Assembly (NCBI GenBank): GCA_022493055.1
Contig: CP092781.1
Span: forward strand, 2,046,001-2,110,000
Direction: 5' to 3'
Origin: Staphylococcus roterodami
GTDB taxonomy: Bacteria; Bacillota; Bacilli; Staphylococcales; Staphylococcaceae
Length of the DNA stretch: 64,000 bases
The notes under the pieces were generated by a model. The model was not told the DNA's origin. It did no database searches and saw nothing but the letters and a program-made list of their open reading frames with translations. This document shows positions 9,637 through 22,901 of this stretch, piece by piece (positions within the stretch are counted from its first letter, which is position 1; every line of letters begins with the position of its first letter). The position numbers were made by a program, and so were the translations under genes.

Positions 9637-10539
9637 TTATTTAGCAATATATGTTGTTAAAGTTCCAATATTATCAATAGTTACTTTAACTTCATCACCA
9701 GGTTGTAAAAATTTAGGTGGTTGCATACCAGCACCAACGCCAGCTGGTGTACCAGTCGCAATTATATCACCTGGGTGTAATGCAACATATTTTGAAATTT
9801 CTTCAATTAATTCATCAATTTTAAGAATCATTTCACTTGTATTACCATCTTGACGAATTTCATTGTTCACTTTTGTAACGATATTTACATTTTCAGGTAG
9901 TGGTAACTCATCTTTTGTCACAATATATGGACCCATTGGGCAACCGCCAGTTAAGCTTTTTGATAAAAATGCTTGATCCTGTTCATTTTGCGCCTTACGG
10001 TCAGTAATATCATTGATAATTGTATAACCATATACATAGTCTAAAGCAAGCGCTTTTGGAATCTTTTCACCAGACTTACCAATTACGATACCTAATTCGC
10101 CTTCATAATCTAATTGATCTGTAATATCTTTATGATTTGGAATTGTCGCATTATCACCAGTTAAAGATGATGCCGCTTTTGTAAATACATATAATCGTTC
10201 CACTTCATGGTTTAATTCATTTGCATGATCTTTATAATTTCTACCAAAAGCAATCACGTTGTTTGGCGGTGTAACTGGTGGTAAAAATTCTATGTCATTA
10301 AATGAAATTTTATAATCTTCAGCTCTGCCGCTATCTTCTGCTGCTACAACTGCTTTTCTTACTTGTTCTTGAAAATCTAAAGTATGATTTTGTTGTAAAC
10401 CAGCTAACAATGTTTTAGGATGAAAATCTCCTTCTGCAAAGTCAGCAAATACTAATGTTAAATCCCAAACAGCATCTTCACGTTTTACTTTAACGCCATA
10501 TGAAGTTCTGTCATTATACTTGAATGATAAGAATTTCAT
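9637..10539 (-). CDS. Fumarylacetoacetate hydrolase-family protein
   Basis: The 300-residue protein has the FAH fold signature: [15 protein letters not shown], the metal-binding acidic set in [12 protein letters not shown], and the C-terminal [16 protein letters not shown]. Members are Mg-dependent hydrolases or decarboxylases acting on acylpyruvates or catechol-degradation intermediates, or oxaloacetate decarboxylases. The N-terminal domain of about 80 residues is also of the family type. No aromatic degradation genes lie nearby, so acylpyruvase or oxaloacetate decarboxylase activity is more plausible than ring catabolism. This is inference. The start follows GAGGAGTTGAGA. Confidence 0.85.
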   Translation of the reverse strand: MKFLSFKYNDRTSYGVKVKREDAVWDLTLVFADFAEGDFHPKTLLAGLQQNHTLDFQEQVRKAVVAAEDSGRAEDYKISFNDIEFLPPVTPPNNVIAFGRNYKDHANELNHEVERLYVFTKAASSLTGDNATIPNHKDITDQLDYEGELGIVIGKSGEKIPKALALDYVYGYTIINDITDRKAQNEQDQAFLSKSLTGGCPMGPYIVTKDELPLPENVNIVTKVNNEIRQDGNTSEMILKIDELIEEISKYVALHPGDIIATGTPAGVGAGMQPPKFLQPGDEVKVTIDNIGTLTTYIAK

Positions 10540-10703
10540 TCATTCTCAACTCCTCATCTTTATCTTAATTCACATTATAACTTTTTTCGTTATCAAATAA
10601 CAAATAAATAAGTAAGACAATTTTGAAAATGAACTGATATGGTTTTAGCTATAGGATTTTATACATTATACAAAAACTTTTTTATTATTTTTAAAATTAA
10701 AAA

Positions 10704-13700
10704 CTATAGCTGTAATGTTCCAAATTTGAAGAAATATAAATATCCTTTAACTTCTGTTTTTAAAATCGTTTGCAATGTGTTTTGGTAATATTTCATTTGG
10801 ATTTTATATTTATTTTTTAATTGTGTACCAATTTCTTCATCTGTCATACCACGGCGACGATTAAATGCGTCTGTTTTATAGTCTACAAAGAAATACAATC
10901 CATTTTTAACAAATATTAAGTCAATCATACCTTGAATAATAGATGCATCTTCATCTGACTGTGGCAATTGATCTACTAATGCTTGATTAACAACAAATGG
11001 CAACTCTCTGTATACTTGATCAGCCTGAGCAATAGATAAATACAAGTCACTATTAATAAATGACATAATTTCATTGACTCGTATATCCTTTTTCGCATCT
11101 TGTTCAATAATATGCTTATCGATTAAATTATCAATATAATCATTTAACTCATCTTCTGATAAACGTCCCTTATTAAACGGTAAATGTTGCATAACAGTGT
11201 GCATTAAAGTTCCTATTTCATTTGCTTTTCTTTTACCTTGTTCACTTAAAAATTTAGGACGTTCATATGTAGAAAAGCCTATGCGATATTGTCTTACACG
11301 TTCATAACTAGTTCCACTTTCTTCTGTTTCCAATTGTCGTTTTAATTCAGATACAGATTGCTTTGAAGGCTTTAAAGTATCTTGTTCATAGGGATATTGA
11401 TATGACAGCTGATATTTAATTTTAGCTTGGGTGTCTTCATTTCCTTTTGTCATTTCATTTAATTGAGCTACAGAATGATATTCATCGTTTTCTAAAACCG
11501 CTTCAGTAGATATGTCTTCAAAATATTCGATAGTTATTTTTACATTTGGGCGACTACTATCTTCTACCTGAATGATATCTTTTTCAAATTTTAAATCATC
11601 AGGAAGTGAAGTAGATTGATGTTTCGCTAGAATACCATATATCAGTTGAAACGGATTTGGAGATGTTAGTCGCTCATTTACAGAAATGTATTCACCAGAA
11701 ATCGATAATTGCTCTAATTCTTGTAAAGTTTTATCATTTTTCACTCTTCCTATTAAGTAAAGCTGCTCTTTAGCACGTGTTAATGCTACATAAATTAAAC
11801 GCATTTCTTCTGATACAAGTTCTTTTTCGGCAACAGCTTTATATGCAACTGATGCTAAAGATGGAAATGCCATTTCTTTTTCAACATCAAAATAATCCAT
11901 GCCAAGACCATATTGTTGATTTAAAATAACAGGTTGTTTCAAATCACGTTTATTGAAATCTTTGGAAAGTCCAGAATAAATAACAAATGGAAATTCTAGA
12001 CCTTTACTACTATGAATCGTCATCATTCGCACAACATTATCATTTGGTCCTACAACATTTTCTTCACCAAAATCTTTACCTCTATCGATAAGTTCATCAA
12101 TAAATCGAATAAATTGATATAAACCTCTAAAACTAGAATTTTCAAATTCAATCGCTTTATTAAATAGTCCATATAGATTCGCACGACGTCCACGACCACC
12201 AATTAACCCACTAAAATATTGAATAACATAATGATCGTTATAAAATAGATCAATTAACTGATATACAGGATGGTCTTGACTATATTGCTGATAGCGCTGA
12301 ATGTCTTTTAAAAATAATTTTAATTTTTCAACTAAAGATTTATCAGCTTCTTCATCTTTAATATAATTCACTATCGATTGATAAAAATAATCATCATTCG
12401 GACTTAATATTCTAATTTGTGCTAATTCATCTTCTTTAAATTGATAAATAACGGAACGCATTAAACCCACTAAATAAATATCTTGCAGTGGATTATCTAT
12501 CGCTCTTAAAAATGACAATACTAAGCGTACTTCTGTTTGTTCAAAGTACCCTTCACGACTATTTACATGAAACGGAATATCTTCATTTTTAAAGGCTTGC
12601 TGTAAATTACGAGCTTGTCCAAAACTACGTTCTAAAATGACGATATCTTTATAAGTCGCACTTCGATAACTTTGAGATTTCATATCATAAACCTTTTGAT
12701 GCTCTAAAATATCTTTAACTTGTTCTACAATAAAGTGCGCTTCTTGTTCACTGCCAGTTAAGTCACTATGTTCTTGATTCGCTTCAACTAATACTTTTAA
12801 GTTAACCGGATGGTTCGTTTCATCAAATGGTGCACCATAATATAATTGCGTCGCTGCATCATAATTCACTTCACCTACTTGTTCATCCATCATGTGCTTA
12901 AACAAATAGTTCGTTGTCGCTAATACTTCTTTTCGAGAGCGGAAATTTTGCGATAAATCAATTCGACGTCCACTATTTTCGCCGTCTATGGTAAATCGTT
13001 GATATTTTTCAATAAATAGACTTGGATCTGCTTGTCTAAATTTATAAATGGATTGCTTAACATCACCCACCATAAATAAATTACCGTCATGTTCATCTCC
13101 AGTTTTGATACAAGATAATATTTTCTCCTGCACTCTGTTTGTATCTTGGTATTCATCAACTAAGATTTCATCAAAATGCTGACGATATGATTCTGCAATT
13201 TCTGATGGCGTACCATCTTCATTTGTTAAAATTTGTAGTGCAAAATGTTCATAATCGGAAAAGTCTAAAATATTTTTACTCCGTTTTTTACGGTTGAATT
13301 CTGACATCACATCTTTAACAATACGTGCAAGATATTTTACACGTGGTGCCAATTGTTGCATGTCTTCTTTTAAATCATCAGCTTCTCTTGAAAAGTAATC
13401 ATTTTTAACTTTATCAATTAATGATTTGTATTTTTTATAATGAAGTTTAGCATCCTCTAATGCATCTACCATCATGTCATTCGCTTCTTTAATTTTCGCT
13501 GTTATATTAGGTAAACGCGCACCGAAGTCATGCCCTGTTAAATAAGATATATCAATAAATCCACCTTCAAGAACACGCGCCATTAAACGTCTTTCATCTT
13601 CTATAATTGCTAAGTGCTTTTCAACTCCATCCATCATACTAAATAAGTCATATGATTTATCTAGAGCATCATTTGCCGCTGTTAAGAATACTTTCGATAA

Positions 13701-14357
13701 ATCTGTTAATAATTGAATGAGTTGTGCTTGTTGCTCTTCATTTTGATAAGGCTGTACTAATTGATCTAACCATTGTGAAGGATTTGGATTTGCTACACTA
13801 AAGAAATACAGTTGCTTGATAATTGCCCGAAATTGATCATCACTTCTATCTGATGATAATTGTTCTGTTAATTCTATAAATGCAGGGTCCAGGATATCAT
13901 AGTGTTGTTCAATCACTTCATCAATTGTTTGCTCCAATAGTAAAATATTTTCCGCTTCGCTACTAGTTCTAAAATTCGGATCAATATTTAACACATCATA
14001 ATGTTGCTGAATTAATTTTAAACAAAAACTATGTAGCGTAGATATTTGCGCTTGATGAATTTTAATGCGTTGATTTTTCAAATGAGCGTTCATAGGATCA
14101 GCAATAGAAGCCTCTTGAATACGTTGATCAACACGATGTTTCATCTCACGTGCACTCAAGTTTGTAAAAGTTACAACTAAGAGTCGATCAACATCTACAC
14201 TATCACGTAAAATCTTTTGAATGATCCGCTCGACTAGTACAGCGGTTTTACCCGACCCAGCTGCTGCAGCAACTAGTACATCTTGTCCTGAAGCATAGAT
14301 ACTTTGCCACTGCGCATCTGTCCAAATCACGCCTTGTGGTTTCTCTGGAATTGTCAT
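10704..14357 (-). CDS. addA: ATP-dependent helicase/nuclease subunit A
   Basis: This 1217-residue UvrD/Rep-type superfamily 1 helicase is fused to a C-terminal RecB-like nuclease. The Walker A motif [15 protein letters not shown] is near residue 32, the DEYQDTN helicase motif II near residue 400, and the motif VI region [13 protein letters not shown] further on. The nuclease signature is GMIDLIF plus FVDYKTD close to the C terminus. With AddB it forms the RexAB/AddAB complex that resects double-strand breaks and handles Chi recognition for RecA-dependent repair, and helps survival in the host. The ATG immediately follows the addB stop, so the two are translationally coupled, with addB first. 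Confidence 0.96.
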   Translation of the reverse strand: MTIPEKPQGVIWTDAQWQSIYASGQDVLVAAAAGSGKTAVLVERIIQKILRDSVDVDRLLVVTFTNLSAREMKHRVDQRIQEASIADPMNAHLKNQRIKIHQAQISTLHSFCLKLIQQHYDVLNIDPNFRTSSEAENILLLEQTIDEVIEQHYDILDPAFIELTEQLSSDRSDDQFRAIIKQLYFFSVANPNPSQWLDQLVQPYQNEEQQAQLIQLLTDLSKVFLTAANDALDKSYDLFSMMDGVEKHLAIIEDERRLMARVLEGGFIDISYLTGHDFGARLPNITAKIKEANDMMVDALEDAKLHYKKYKSLIDKVKNDYFSREADDLKEDMQQLAPRVKYLARIVKDVMSEFNRKKRSKNILDFSDYEHFALQILTNEDGTPSEIAESYRQHFDEILVDEYQDTNRVQEKILSCIKTGDEHDGNLFMVGDVKQSIYKFRQADPSLFIEKYQRFTIDGENSGRRIDLSQNFRSRKEVLATTNYLFKHMMDEQVGEVNYDAATQLYYGAPFDETNHPVNLKVLVEANQEHSDLTGSEQEAHFIVEQVKDILEHQKVYDMKSQSYRSATYKDIVILERSFGQARNLQQAFKNEDIPFHVNSREGYFEQTEVRLVLSFLRAIDNPLQDIYLVGLMRSVIYQFKEDELAQIRILSPNDDYFYQSIVNYIKDEEADKSLVEKLKLFLKDIQRYQQYSQDHPVYQLIDLFYNDHYVIQYFSGLIGGRGRRANLYGLFNKAIEFENSSFRGLYQFIRFIDELIDRGKDFGEENVVGPNDNVVRMMTIHSSKGLEFPFVIYSGLSKDFNKRDLKQPVILNQQYGLGMDYFDVEKEMAFPSLASVAYKAVAEKELVSEEMRLIYVALTRAKEQLYLIGRVKNDKTLQELEQLSISGEYISVNERLTSPNPFQLIYGILAKHQSTSLPDDLKFEKDIIQVEDSSRPNVKITIEYFEDISTEAVLENDEYHSVAQLNEMTKGNEDTQAKIKYQLSYQYPYEQDTLKPSKQSVSELKRQLETEESGTSYERVRQYRIGFSTYERPKFLSEQGKRKANEIGTLMHTVMQHLPFNKGRLSEDELNDYIDNLIDKHIIEQDAKKDIRVNEIMSFINSDLYLSIAQADQVYRELPFVVNQALVDQLPQSDEDASIIQGMIDLIFVKNGLYFFVDYKTDAFNRRRGMTDEEIGTQLKNKYKIQMKYYQNTLQTILKTEVKGYLYFFKFGTLQL

Positions 14358-17300
14358 TTATTGCTCACCCCCAAATTTATCAATGTTTATATTTTGAATC
14401 GCCTCTATTGGATTAATTGTTTCATCAACTGAACGGTATCGTTTACTATCTATCATGCCATCAACATGACATACCGATTGATAACTACAAAATGCACACG
14501 GTAATTTTTGTTTATATTTTAATGGTGCAACTTCTGTATGCCCATCCATAATATTTGAAGCAGTTTCAATAAAATTCTCTTTATTATGTTGGATAAATTT
14601 ATAGATTGTTTCTTCATCTGCAACTTGACTACCTCGTTTACTTAACGAACCATCTTTATTCAAGCCAACAGGAACTATATCTGAAGTAAATTTAGGTTCT
14701 AAACGGATGTCCAATGCATCAATAACTGCTTGGTCCGCATTCACTAAACCACTGAGCTTAAATTTTTTAATTAAGTCTTGTTCTAATTTATCTTCATCAA
14801 TATCTGCCCATGATTTAAATTTAATTCTAGGTTCATGAACATGGAAATATAATAATCCCCCTGGTTTCACGATATCTGTTAATCCAAGACGCTGTTTATT
14901 TTGTAAAACGATATCCATATATGTCATCATTTGCATTTGCATTCCATAATATACTTTCGTTAAGTCGAGTGTCGCACTTCCTTCAGATGATTTATAGTCA
15001 ATAATATTAACAAAACTTGTATCATCTTTTGTATACGTATCGATGCGGTCAATTTGTCCTCTAATATTGATTGGAATTCCTTGTGATGTCGTTAATGTTT
15101 GTGCTATTAACTCATCGTTTGCTCTTGGTTTCCTTCTAAAACTCGTTTCAAAATATTTGGGCATAAATTTAGAATAGGTACCTTGATATTTTAAAGCACT
15201 GAGCGTCGTTTCTACTATTGCGCCAATACGTCTTGATAAATAACGATAATATGCCGAAGAATTTAACAAATTAAACTGAACTTTAGGTAAAATTTCTTCC
15301 AAAGCTTCATTCGTTAATTGTCTAATTTTTTTAAGGTCTAGCTGTTTAAAATCACCATTAATACGTTCAGAAATATATTTTAAAACAGAGTGGAAAATGT
15401 CACCTAAATCAAAGTTTTGAAGTTCATATTTTGTTCGTTCATTTAATTTCAAACCATGTGAAGCATAATGTTTAAATGGACATTGTTGATAACCTTCAAA
15501 ACGGGAGACACTGGCATTGATTTCTTTACCATATAAATCTTTTGAAAGTGTTTCGCCTAATTGTACAGTTTCATTATCAAAAGTTAACGCTGACATTAAA
15601 TAATTTAGTCCTTGATTTAAATCATCATTATCGCGAATCACTTGGTATGCATCTAGCCAACTATCAGCGACAATCTCATCATCTAACCATGATCGTAACG
15701 CTTCAAATAATGCAATTTTCGTTTGCTTAACATGTTGCATTAACGATAGCGGTGCTACTTCGTGATAACGAGGAATGTTAGTAATTTCAAGTTGATTGAA
15801 TAACGCTTGAATTTGAGTTAAAAACGGACTAATCTCTTTATCATCGCCACTTGATCCCATTAAACTATATGAAAATGTTACATCTTGTCGCGCTCTTGTC
15901 ATAGCAATATAGCAAACAAATGCTTCATCCATCTGTAAAATATCTGATGTAGGACTCAACTCTACATTTGCTTGTTGTTCAAAATATTTCTTTTCTTCAT
16001 CAGTAATTAAACTTGATGCAGTTACTGGTTGTGGCATGGTGCCGTCGTTCATACCTACTAAGTAAACATGTTGCTTATTGTCGACTTTAGCCAAATCCAT
16101 CGTACCAATACTTACTTGATCTAATGTTTGTGGAATCATGACAAATTCTAATTGTTCTAGACCAATATCAAATACTTCTAAGAAACGATCCATCGACATT
16201 GGTTCATCGCCAAATACTAGAACTAAGTCGTCAAGAATTTGAATCAATCCATTCCAAATTTGATCAATTTCTTCTGCTTTTTCATGGTTACCATTTAAGT
16301 CAAGTTCATCTCGCTCTGTCATCAGGTGATTAGGTAACTCAAAATATTCCATACTTTCATAAAATGCAGTTGCAAAGCTTCTTACTGTATCTGCTTGCGA
16401 CATCTGCTTTTCAAAATGCAAAATTTTATCAATTACATCTTGTTTTAATTTAACAACTTGTTCAAATGTGTTACGTTCATCCTCTGTCAATTTATGGGCT
16501 TTTCGTCCCATTTTACTAAAATGTTCAACATTAAATAAATCATCATCTAACCAACGCTTACCATATATACCTCTTTCCAATACAAAGTTTTCAAGCAAAT
16601 CTACTAAATAAGCGCTATTTTTAATTTGAGAAGTTAATATATCCGTTTTAAGCAAGCGTAACATTGGATTAACATGCCAATTTGATTGAATAACTTCAAT
16701 AAGAGAACGAATCATTTCCATGACTGGATGGTGTGTCATCGAACGCTTCGTATCAATGTTAAATGGAATATCATAGAGCGGTAATATTGACTCAAATAAA
16801 TATGCATATGATTCATCGCGATATAAAATTGCAATATCTTGAAACCTTAAGTGCTTATCTCTAATATCTATAATAATACGTCTCGCAATTTCATTAATTT
16901 CTTCTCTCATTGTGGCAGATTCTAAGATATCAATATGACCTTGGCATGCCTCTTGATTAATTTGTAGTGCATCAAATTGCAGTTCAAGATGTTTTAAATC
17001 TTGATTAGTAAATCGGTATTGTTGATTAAAATGTTGACGTTCTAATGGTATATTTAATTCATTTGAAATTTCCTCAATATGTCGTAATACTTCTGAAGGC
17101 TTTCTAAACATACTAAATTGGTCTTGGTTACCGTCTGTTGTCAATATAATAGTTACACTTTTCGCATGCTCTATTAATCCTTTAATAATTAAATATTCAA
17201 TCGTTGAAAAGTTATGAAAGCCATCAATATAAATGTCTGCTTTTTTAAGCCATTCCGACTTTGACATACAATCAATAAATTTTTGCAAAGCATCTTCGCC

Positions 17301-17831
17301 AGTAATAAATTCATTTTGAATGCGTTGTTCGAAATCTCGATATATTAATGCAATATCTTCTAATTTATGTTTCGTTCGAGTCTGTACATGATTGTCAGTT
17401 ATAAACTGATCTAAATGATCAGGCGTTACAGCATATTTTTTAAAGTCTTGAATTTGTTCGGCTAATTTTTCACTAAACCCATAATATTTTGCTTGTGATT
17501 TGTACAACTTTAAATGTTGTTGCTGTTCTTGAACGATATTATAAATCATCATTTCCATAGCAGCTTTAGATAGTTTTTGTTCACTATAACTACCAACTTC
17601 TTGGAAAATACGGTGACTTAAGCGCTCAAAATGCAGTACTTCTGTTCTTAAGCTACCATTTAATTCTGAATCGTTAACAAAGGCTTGTTCTAATTGAAAT
17701 GTACTTTGTGTTGGAGCAATTAAAATGATTGGATCGCCGAGTGGATCCTGTTTCATTTTTTGTTTTATTTCAGTTAACATTTTCGTAGACTTACCTGTTC
17801 CTGCTCTTCCTAAATAAGCATGTAATGTCAT
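14358..17831 (-). CDS. addB: ATP-dependent helicase/nuclease subunit B
   Basis: This 1157-residue partner of AddA opens with the P-loop [12 protein letters not shown]. It carries an inactivated helicase core, as is usual for AddB, whose helicase fold is thought to scan for Chi. Near the C terminus is a second RecB-type nuclease with GQIDRID and NIIDYKSS. A cysteine in [12 protein letters not shown] (about residue 790) together with [10 protein letters not shown] near the C terminus supplies the four ligands of the AddB 4Fe-4S staple. It is the first gene of addBA, located downstream of spsB on the same strand but separated from it by a terminator. Confidence 0.95.
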   Translation of the reverse strand: MTLHAYLGRAGTGKSTKMLTEIKQKMKQDPLGDPIILIAPTQSTFQLEQAFVNDSELNGSLRTEVLHFERLSHRIFQEVGSYSEQKLSKAAMEMMIYNIVQEQQQHLKLYKSQAKYYGFSEKLAEQIQDFKKYAVTPDHLDQFITDNHVQTRTKHKLEDIALIYRDFEQRIQNEFITGEDALQKFIDCMSKSEWLKKADIYIDGFHNFSTIEYLIIKGLIEHAKSVTIILTTDGNQDQFSMFRKPSEVLRHIEEISNELNIPLERQHFNQQYRFTNQDLKHLELQFDALQINQEACQGHIDILESATMREEINEIARRIIIDIRDKHLRFQDIAILYRDESYAYLFESILPLYDIPFNIDTKRSMTHHPVMEMIRSLIEVIQSNWHVNPMLRLLKTDILTSQIKNSAYLVDLLENFVLERGIYGKRWLDDDLFNVEHFSKMGRKAHKLTEDERNTFEQVVKLKQDVIDKILHFEKQMSQADTVRSFATAFYESMEYFELPNHLMTERDELDLNGNHEKAEEIDQIWNGLIQILDDLVLVFGDEPMSMDRFLEVFDIGLEQLEFVMIPQTLDQVSIGTMDLAKVDNKQHVYLVGMNDGTMPQPVTASSLITDEEKKYFEQQANVELSPTSDILQMDEAFVCYIAMTRARQDVTFSYSLMGSSGDDKEISPFLTQIQALFNQLEITNIPRYHEVAPLSLMQHVKQTKIALFEALRSWLDDEIVADSWLDAYQVIRDNDDLNQGLNYLMSALTFDNETVQLGETLSKDLYGKEINASVSRFEGYQQCPFKHYASHGLKLNERTKYELQNFDLGDIFHSVLKYISERINGDFKQLDLKKIRQLTNEALEEILPKVQFNLLNSSAYYRYLSRRIGAIVETTLSALKYQGTYSKFMPKYFETSFRRKPRANDELIAQTLTTSQGIPINIRGQIDRIDTYTKDDTSFVNIIDYKSSEGSATLDLTKVYYGMQMQMMTYMDIVLQNKQRLGLTDIVKPGGLLYFHVHEPRIKFKSWADIDEDKLEQDLIKKFKLSGLVNADQAVIDALDIRLEPKFTSDIVPVGLNKDGSLSKRGSQVADEETIYKFIQHNKENFIETASNIMDGHTEVAPLKYKQKLPCAFCSYQSVCHVDGMIDSKRYRSVDETINPIEAIQNINIDKFGGEQ

Positions 17832-17937
17832 GACAAACCCTCACTTCCTTTGACACATATTTTAACATAAAGTGATTGTGTTTGATTTATTAATTGTTTT
17901 CGTTACATGGAGGCTTTCTTTTTACAATTCTCCTTAA

Positions 17938-17985
17938 AAATAAAACATCGTTTATCAGATTTGAAACCGATAAACGATGTTTTAT
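17938..17985 (-). terminator. Terminator of spsB
   Basis: AAACATCGTTTATC (17943-17956) pairs perfectly with GATAAACGATGTTT (17969-17982). On the minus strand it runs into TTTTATTTTT. It separates the spsAB transcript from addBA. Confidence 0.85.
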
Positions 17986-17995
17986 TTACTAGGTA

Positions 17996-18571
17996 TTAAT
18001 TTTTAGTGTTTTCAGGATTAAAATTATATTTAAATTCGCTGAATGGCCAGAATCTAAATGAAACTTTACCAACGATTTGATCTTCGTCAATAAGACCAAA
18101 TGCACGACTATCTTTACTTACTTCTCTATTGTCTCCTAAAACTAAATACTTTCCTTTTGGAATAACATTTGATTTAGGATTTGCATTCGGTAAATTTTTC
18201 ACTTGGAAAGTTCCAGTTATATAATCACCTTGTTTACGTTTTAAATTGTAGTTTAAGTAAGGTTCATCTTGCTTTTTACCATTGACATATAAAGTATCAT
18301 TTTTATATTCAACTTTATCACCAGGAACACCGATGACACGTTTTACATAATCATCTTTTTGATTTGCATGGAAGACAACTACGTTACCCTTTTCCAAACC
18401 ACCCGTTTTATAGCCGATGATGTTTACAGCAACACGCTCGCCATCTTTCAAAGTCGGATCCATTGATTCACCTTTAATCGTATATGGAGTAACGATAAAT
18501 TTACCAACTATACATAAAATAACCAAGGCTACTGCAATAGAAATAATCCATTCCAATATTTCTTTTTTCAA
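17996..18571 (-). CDS. spsB: Type I signal peptidase SpsB
   Basis: This is the essential 191-residue leader peptidase that removes signal peptides from Sec and Tat substrates outside the membrane. One N-terminal helix (WIISIAVALVILCIVGKFIV) anchors it. The catalytic serine is in GESMDPTL (residue 36) and the general-base lysine in DYVKRVIGVPGD (residue 77); box E GDNREVSKDSRAFG follows. The chosen start is a TTG at 18571 with AGAGGTG six bases upstream. The GTG at 18580 is inside that ribosome site, and the TTG start gives the length known for S. aureus SpsB. It is also known to process the AgrD leader, which links it to agr at the right end of this window. Confidence 0.95.
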   Translation of the reverse strand: MKKEILEWIISIAVALVILCIVGKFIVTPYTIKGESMDPTLKDGERVAVNIIGYKTGGLEKGNVVVFHANQKDDYVKRVIGVPGDKVEYKNDTLYVNGKKQDEPYLNYNLKRKQGDYITGTFQVKNLPNANPKSNVIPKGKYLVLGDNREVSKDSRAFGLIDEDQIVGKVSFRFWPFSEFKYNFNPENTKN

Positions 18572-18586
18572 TTTTGACACCTCTTT

Positions 18587-19111
18587 TTAAGATTTGAACT
18601 GAACAGTCCATTTTGAAAAAGGATAGTATCGTAAACTAACATTACCAATAATATCCTTTTTATCGATTAAACCAAATTGTCTTGAATCGTGCTTGTTATT
18701 ATCTTGATCATTTAGCACAACAAAATTGTTTGGTGGAATAATATCACCATCTAATTCTTTAAAATTGCGCAAATTAAAGTCTTTTATTTTTCTGTTTTTG
18801 GCATAAGATGCATCTACTGGTCGATCATCACGGTATAATTGTCCGTTACGAAATGCCATTGATTGACCAGGTTTGGCAATAATTCTACTTGTATATATCG
18901 TGTTACCACGTCTATATGTAATGATATCACCATTATTTAATTGATTAAATGTGACTTTAATTTTATTTACGATAACACGATCCCCTTTGTCAAGCGTTGG
19001 TGACATTTCATTATTTGGAATGACATGACCAACTATTACAAAAGTTTGTATGAACAGTACAATGATAATAGCAAGTATAACTGAAATCAAACATTTAACA
19101 ACTTTTTTCAC
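18587..19111 (-). CDS. spsA: Catalytically inactive signal peptidase homologue SpsA
   Basis: The 174-residue protein has the same fold and single N-terminal anchor as SpsB. At the catalytic serine position the sequence is [12 protein letters not shown], so serine is replaced by glutamate. At the lysine position it is [12 protein letters not shown], so lysine is replaced by serine. It cannot be a normal signal peptidase, in line with the known non-catalytic SpsA. It is cotranscribed just upstream of spsB (15 bp gap). A chaperone, inhibitor or regulatory role for SpsB is inference. Confidence 0.9.
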   Translation of the reverse strand: MKKVVKCLISVILAIIIVLFIQTFVIVGHVIPNNEMSPTLDKGDRVIVNKIKVTFNQLNNGDIITYRRGNTIYTSRIIAKPGQSMAFRNGQLYRDDRPVDASYAKNRKIKDFNLRNFKELDGDIIPPNNFVVLNDQDNNKHDSRQFGLIDKKDIIGNVSLRYYPFSKWTVQFKS

Positions 19112-19115
19112 CTTG

Positions 19116-19691
19116 TCACTCCTTTTTCGAACCCATAAAATGCTGTTCTAGCTTTTTTCCGACAATCCAAAATACAACTAATATGGCTAACATCAGTAAT
19201 CCTCGTAAAGGATGGGTAAATATTGTAGTAATTTCTTTTCCTAAATACCCTAAAATAATAGTTGAAATTAATTTAGATGATGCTAAAACAAAAAAATAAT
19301 ATTTAGGTCTTATATGAGAAAGACTCGCTACAAAATTAATTAATGTATTTGGTGTAAAAGGAAAACAAAGTAAAATAAATAATGGTATTAATCCTTGTCG
19401 ATCAATAAAACTAATTAATCGTTGAACAGCAGTCTTTTGTTTAATACGCTGCATCTTTTCAGTATTTACTAATCGTTTACATATTAAATAGACAGTGAAT
19501 GTACCAGCAATTAAGCCTAGCCAACTAATCAATATGCCTAAAATAGGTCCATAAGCATGAATATTAATTAAAATATAAAGTGCTAGTGGAAATACTGGGA
19601 CAATTGCTCTAATATATAGCAAAATAAATCCTGGTATATAGCCAAACTGTCGAAATATCTCAAACCATTCTTCTATTTGATGAAATGACAA
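19116..19691 (-). CDS. TVP38/TMEM64 (DedA-like) membrane protein
   Basis: This 191-residue polytopic protein has about five hydrophobic helices, including [20 protein letters not shown], the [20 protein letters not shown] helix and [20 protein letters not shown]. The pattern [18 protein letters not shown] matches the re-entrant loop region of VTT/SNARE-associated (DedA superfamily) proteins, some of which flip undecaprenyl phosphate or phosphatidylethanolamine. Its stop is 4 bp from spsA, so the three genes form one transcription unit. The link to export or envelope upkeep is contextual only. Confidence 0.85.
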   Translation of the reverse strand: MSFHQIEEWFEIFRQFGYIPGFILLYIRAIVPVFPLALYILINIHAYGPILGILISWLGLIAGTFTVYLICKRLVNTEKMQRIKQKTAVQRLISFIDRQGLIPLFILLCFPFTPNTLINFVASLSHIRPKYYFFVLASSKLISTIILGYLGKEITTIFTHPLRGLLMLAILVVFWIVGKKLEQHFMGSKKE

Positions 19692-19894
19692 ATCATCAAT
19701 CCCTTTCTTTGGCTAAAGATAATTATTCTTTCATTATAAAGATATTTGCAAAGTAAAGAAACATTAACATGTAATCATGCTAATAAATCAGTCTCTAGTA
19801 GTATAACAATATTGTTGTATGACAGATGTTATTTTTTCTTTAATTTTCTCTTAACATCTTGTCACATTAGCTAGTAACCTAGTTGTTGCTTAAA
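19692..19894. other. Intergenic region upstream of the TVP38-spsA-spsB operon
   Basis: It holds the operon promoter and the downstream flank of the pgi terminator. No other structure is evident. Confidence 0.4.
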
Positions 19895-19944
19895 AATAAA
19901 AACGAGGTTGTCATTACATTTTTACATTTGTAATGACAACCTCG
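19895..19944 (-). terminator. Terminator of pgi
   Basis: CGAGGTTGTCATTACA (19903-19918) pairs perfectly over 16 bp with TGTAATGACAACCTCG (19929-19944). On the minus strand it ends in TTTTTATTTTTA. It is among the strongest hairpins in the window. Confidence 0.9.
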
Positions 19945-20015
19945 GAAATATTCTTTAAATAGTTAACGTCTAATCCTATCTTTTCAAACTTCACTAATCT
20001 TTGAAGTAATGTTTT

Positions 20016-21347
20016 TTATAAACGTTCTTCTAATTCTTTTTTCAAGTCTTCAAATCCAGGTTTACCTAATAATGCGAACATATTTTGTTTATATGCTTCT
20101 ACACCTGGTTGGTTAAATGGATTCACACCTAGTTGGTATCCACTCATTGCACATGCTAATTCGAAGAAGTATACAACATAGCCAAAAGTTTCTTCATCCA
20201 ATTGTGGAATATTTACTACCATATTAGGAACGCCACCATCAGTATGTGCTAATAATGTACCTTCAAATGCTTTAGTATTTACTTCATCTATTGTCTTACC
20301 AGCTAAATAGTTTAATCCATCTAAATCATCGCTATCATTTTCAATTGTAATATCATATTTAGGATGATTTACTTTAACAACTGTTTCGAATAAGAAGCGA
20401 CGGCCTTCTTGTACATATTGACCTAATGAATGTAAGTCAGTTGTGTAGTTGGCACTTGAAGGGTAGATACCTTTGAAGTCTTTACCTTCTGATTCACCAA
20501 ACAATTGTTTCCACCATTCATTGAAGTATTGCATTGATGGTTCATAGTTAATCAACATTTCTGTTGTATAACCTTTTGCATATAAAATATTTCGAATTGT
20601 CGCATATTGATATGCAATGTTTTCTTCTAATTTATCTGAAGATAGTTCTTCACGTGCTTTTGCTGCACCAATCATCATAGCTTCGATATTAATACCAGCT
20701 GTTGCAATTGGTAATAAACCTACTGCTGTTAAAACAGAATATCTTCCACCTACATCATCAGGTACGATAAACGTTTCATAGCCTTCATTTGTAGCTAACT
20801 GTTTTAATGCACCTTTTTCTTTATCAGTTGTTGCAAAAATACGTTTCTTCGCTTCTTCTTTACCGTATCTTTCTTCAACTAATTGTTTGAACAATCTAAA
20901 TGCAACTGCAGGTTCTGTTGTTGTACCTGATTTAGAAATAACGTTAACAGAGAAATCTTTGTCTGCTAAATAATCAACTAACTCTTTAGTGTATGTTGAT
21001 GATAAGTGATTACCAACAAAAACAATTTCAGGGTATTCATTGCTGTTTCTAAATGATGACGTTAACATTTCAATTGCTGCACGTGCACCTAAATAAGAAC
21101 CACCAATACCGATGACTACTAAAACATCAGAATTTTCTTTAATGCGTTTTGATGCTTCTACAATTCTTGAAAATTCTTCTTTATCGTAATCAACTGGTAA
21201 ATCAACCCAGCCTAAGAAGTCGCTTCCAGCACCTGTACCTTCATGAATTGTTTTGTGAATTGATTTTACAATTTCTTGTTGCTGTTTTAATTCGTGTTCT
21301 CCGAAAAATTCTAACGTTTTACTAAAATCTAATTGAATATGAGTCAT
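20016..21347 (-). CDS. pgi: Glucose-6-phosphate isomerase
   Basis: This 443-residue cytosolic enzyme interconverts glucose 6-phosphate and fructose 6-phosphate at the entry of glycolysis. The phosphosugar-binding SIS domain is clear in [19 protein letters not shown] and the [10 protein letters not shown] loop. [15 protein letters not shown] contains the catalytic glutamate region and [14 protein letters not shown] holds the conserved lysine of the C-terminal signature. The length equals that of other Firmicute enzymes. The start follows AGGAGGCTTTTATAG. It is monocistronic. Confidence 0.97.
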   Translation of the reverse strand: MTHIQLDFSKTLEFFGEHELKQQQEIVKSIHKTIHEGTGAGSDFLGWVDLPVDYDKEEFSRIVEASKRIKENSDVLVVIGIGGSYLGARAAIEMLTSSFRNSNEYPEIVFVGNHLSSTYTKELVDYLADKDFSVNVISKSGTTTEPAVAFRLFKQLVEERYGKEEAKKRIFATTDKEKGALKQLATNEGYETFIVPDDVGGRYSVLTAVGLLPIATAGINIEAMMIGAAKAREELSSDKLEENIAYQYATIRNILYAKGYTTEMLINYEPSMQYFNEWWKQLFGESEGKDFKGIYPSSANYTTDLHSLGQYVQEGRRFLFETVVKVNHPKYDITIENDSDDLDGLNYLAGKTIDEVNTKAFEGTLLAHTDGGVPNMVVNIPQLDEETFGYVVYFFELACAMSGYQLGVNPFNQPGVEAYKQNMFALLGKPGFEDLKKELEERL

Positions 21348-21695
21348 CTATAAAAGCCTCCTGTTTCATTTAATACCTTAATTTTACTAAGTTTACGTTT
21401 GCGATTCAATTCACAAGTTTGAATTAAAGAAATAAAATTGATATTTATGTGACTTTCCACACATATTTTCGAGTTATTCTTAAATCCCCCACTTCCTCTT
21501 AAACACTTTTTATACAAATTGCATGTATTAATAAAACTTTTCAAACATTGTTATATCAATACATCAAAGGATAATCACAAAGAAGCTAATCTAATTTTAT
21601 GAATAAATATGTAAAATAATGGTTTTATTTTCATAAAAAGTTTGCTATCATGTGTTCATACGAAATATTCAGATAACTACAATGAGGTGAATTTT
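21348..21695. other. Divergent pgi/argG promoter region with possible ARG box
   Basis: The region of about 350 bp must hold both promoters. ATGAATAAATATGTAA at 21599-21614 resembles the ArgR/AhrC operator consensus, in a suitable place upstream of argG. This is a weak match by eye in AT-rich DNA. A 66-codon frame overlapping the pgi leader is not convincing as a gene. Confidence 0.35.
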
Positions 21696-22901
21696 ATGAA
21701 AGAGAAAATTGTTTTAGCATATTCAGGAGGACTAGATACAAGTGTTGCCGTACAATGGCTCATCGACAAAGGATACGACGTTGTAGCATGTTGCCTTGAT
21801 GTTGGTGAAGGTAAAGATTTAGATATCGTTTATCAAAAAGCTTTAGATATGGGTGCTATCGAATGTCACATCATTGATGCGACTAAAGAATTTAGTGATG
21901 ATTATGTAAGTTATGCAATCAAAGGAAATTTAATGTATGAAAATGCATATCCATTAGTTTCTGCATTATCTAGACCACTAATTGCCAAAAAATTAGTAGA
22001 AATTGCTGAAAAAACAAATTCAGTAGGTATTGCACATGGATGTACTGGTAAAGGGAATGACCAAGTACGTTTTGAAGTTGCAATCAAAGCTTTAAATCCT
22101 TCATTAAAAGCATTTGCACCAGTACGTGAGTGGGCTTGGAGTCGTGAAGAAGAAATTGATTATGCAATTAAGCACAATATTCCAGTATCAATCAACCATG
22201 ATTCACCTTATTCTATTGACCAAAATTTATGGGGTAGAGCCAATGAATGTGGTATTTTAGAAGATCCTTATGCTGCACCACCAGAAGATGCTTTCGATTT
22301 AACAAATGCATTAGAAGATACTCCAGATACGGCTGATGAAATCATTATAACGTTTGAAAAAGGTATTCCAGTTCAAATTGATGGTAAATCTTATCAGTTA
22401 GATGATTTGATTTTAACGTTAAATGCATTAGCTGGTAAGCATGGAATCGGTAGAATTGATCATGTTGAAAATAGACTTGTAGGTATTAAATCAAGAGAGA
22501 TTTATGAAGCACCTGCTGCTGAAGTCATTTTAAAAGCGCATAAAGCATTAGAAACTATTACATTGACAAAAGATGTTGCACACTTTAAACCGGTCATTGA
22601 GAAACAATTTGCTGAACAACTATACAACGGTTTATGGTTCTCACCTTTAACTGATAGCTTAAAATTATTTATTGATAGTACTCAGCAATACGTGACTGGT
22701 GATGTCAGAATTAAATTATTCAAAGGGAATGCCATCGTAAATGGTAGAAAGTCACCTTACACTTTATATGATGAAAAATTAGCTACTTATACAAAAGAAG
22801 ATGCATTTAATCAAGACGCTGCTGTTGGCTTTATCGATATCTATGGTTTACCTACTCAAGTAAATGCAATGTTACATGGAGGCTATAGTAATGAGCAATA
22901 A
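21696..22901 (+). CDS. argG: Argininosuccinate synthase
   Basis: This 401-residue enzyme joins citrulline and aspartate with ATP, the penultimate step of arginine synthesis. The N-terminal [15 protein letters not shown] is the PP-motif of the ATP pyrophosphatase family. [13 protein letters not shown] and the later [15 protein letters not shown] are family signatures. The ATG at 21696 is preceded by GAGGTGA; the in-frame ATG at 21642 has no ribosome site. The 3' end overlaps argH by 11 bases. Confidence 0.97.
   Translation: MKEKIVLAYSGGLDTSVAVQWLIDKGYDVVACCLDVGEGKDLDIVYQKALDMGAIECHIIDATKEFSDDYVSYAIKGNLMYENAYPLVSALSRPLIAKKLVEIAEKTNSVGIAHGCTGKGNDQVRFEVAIKALNPSLKAFAPVREWAWSREEEIDYAIKHNIPVSINHDSPYSIDQNLWGRANECGILEDPYAAPPEDAFDLTNALEDTPDTADEIIITFEKGIPVQIDGKSYQLDDLILTLNALAGKHGIGRIDHVENRLVGIKSREIYEAPAAEVILKAHKALETITLTKDVAHFKPVIEKQFAEQLYNGLWFSPLTDSLKLFIDSTQQYVTGDVRIKLFKGNAIVNGRKSPYTLYDEKLATYTKEDAFNQDAAVGFIDIYGLPTQVNAMLHGGYSNEQ

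Noticed and set aside
21344..21544. 66-codon frame overlapping the pgi start
   Set aside because: No ribosome site, no known similarity, lies across the pgi leader; most likely chance.
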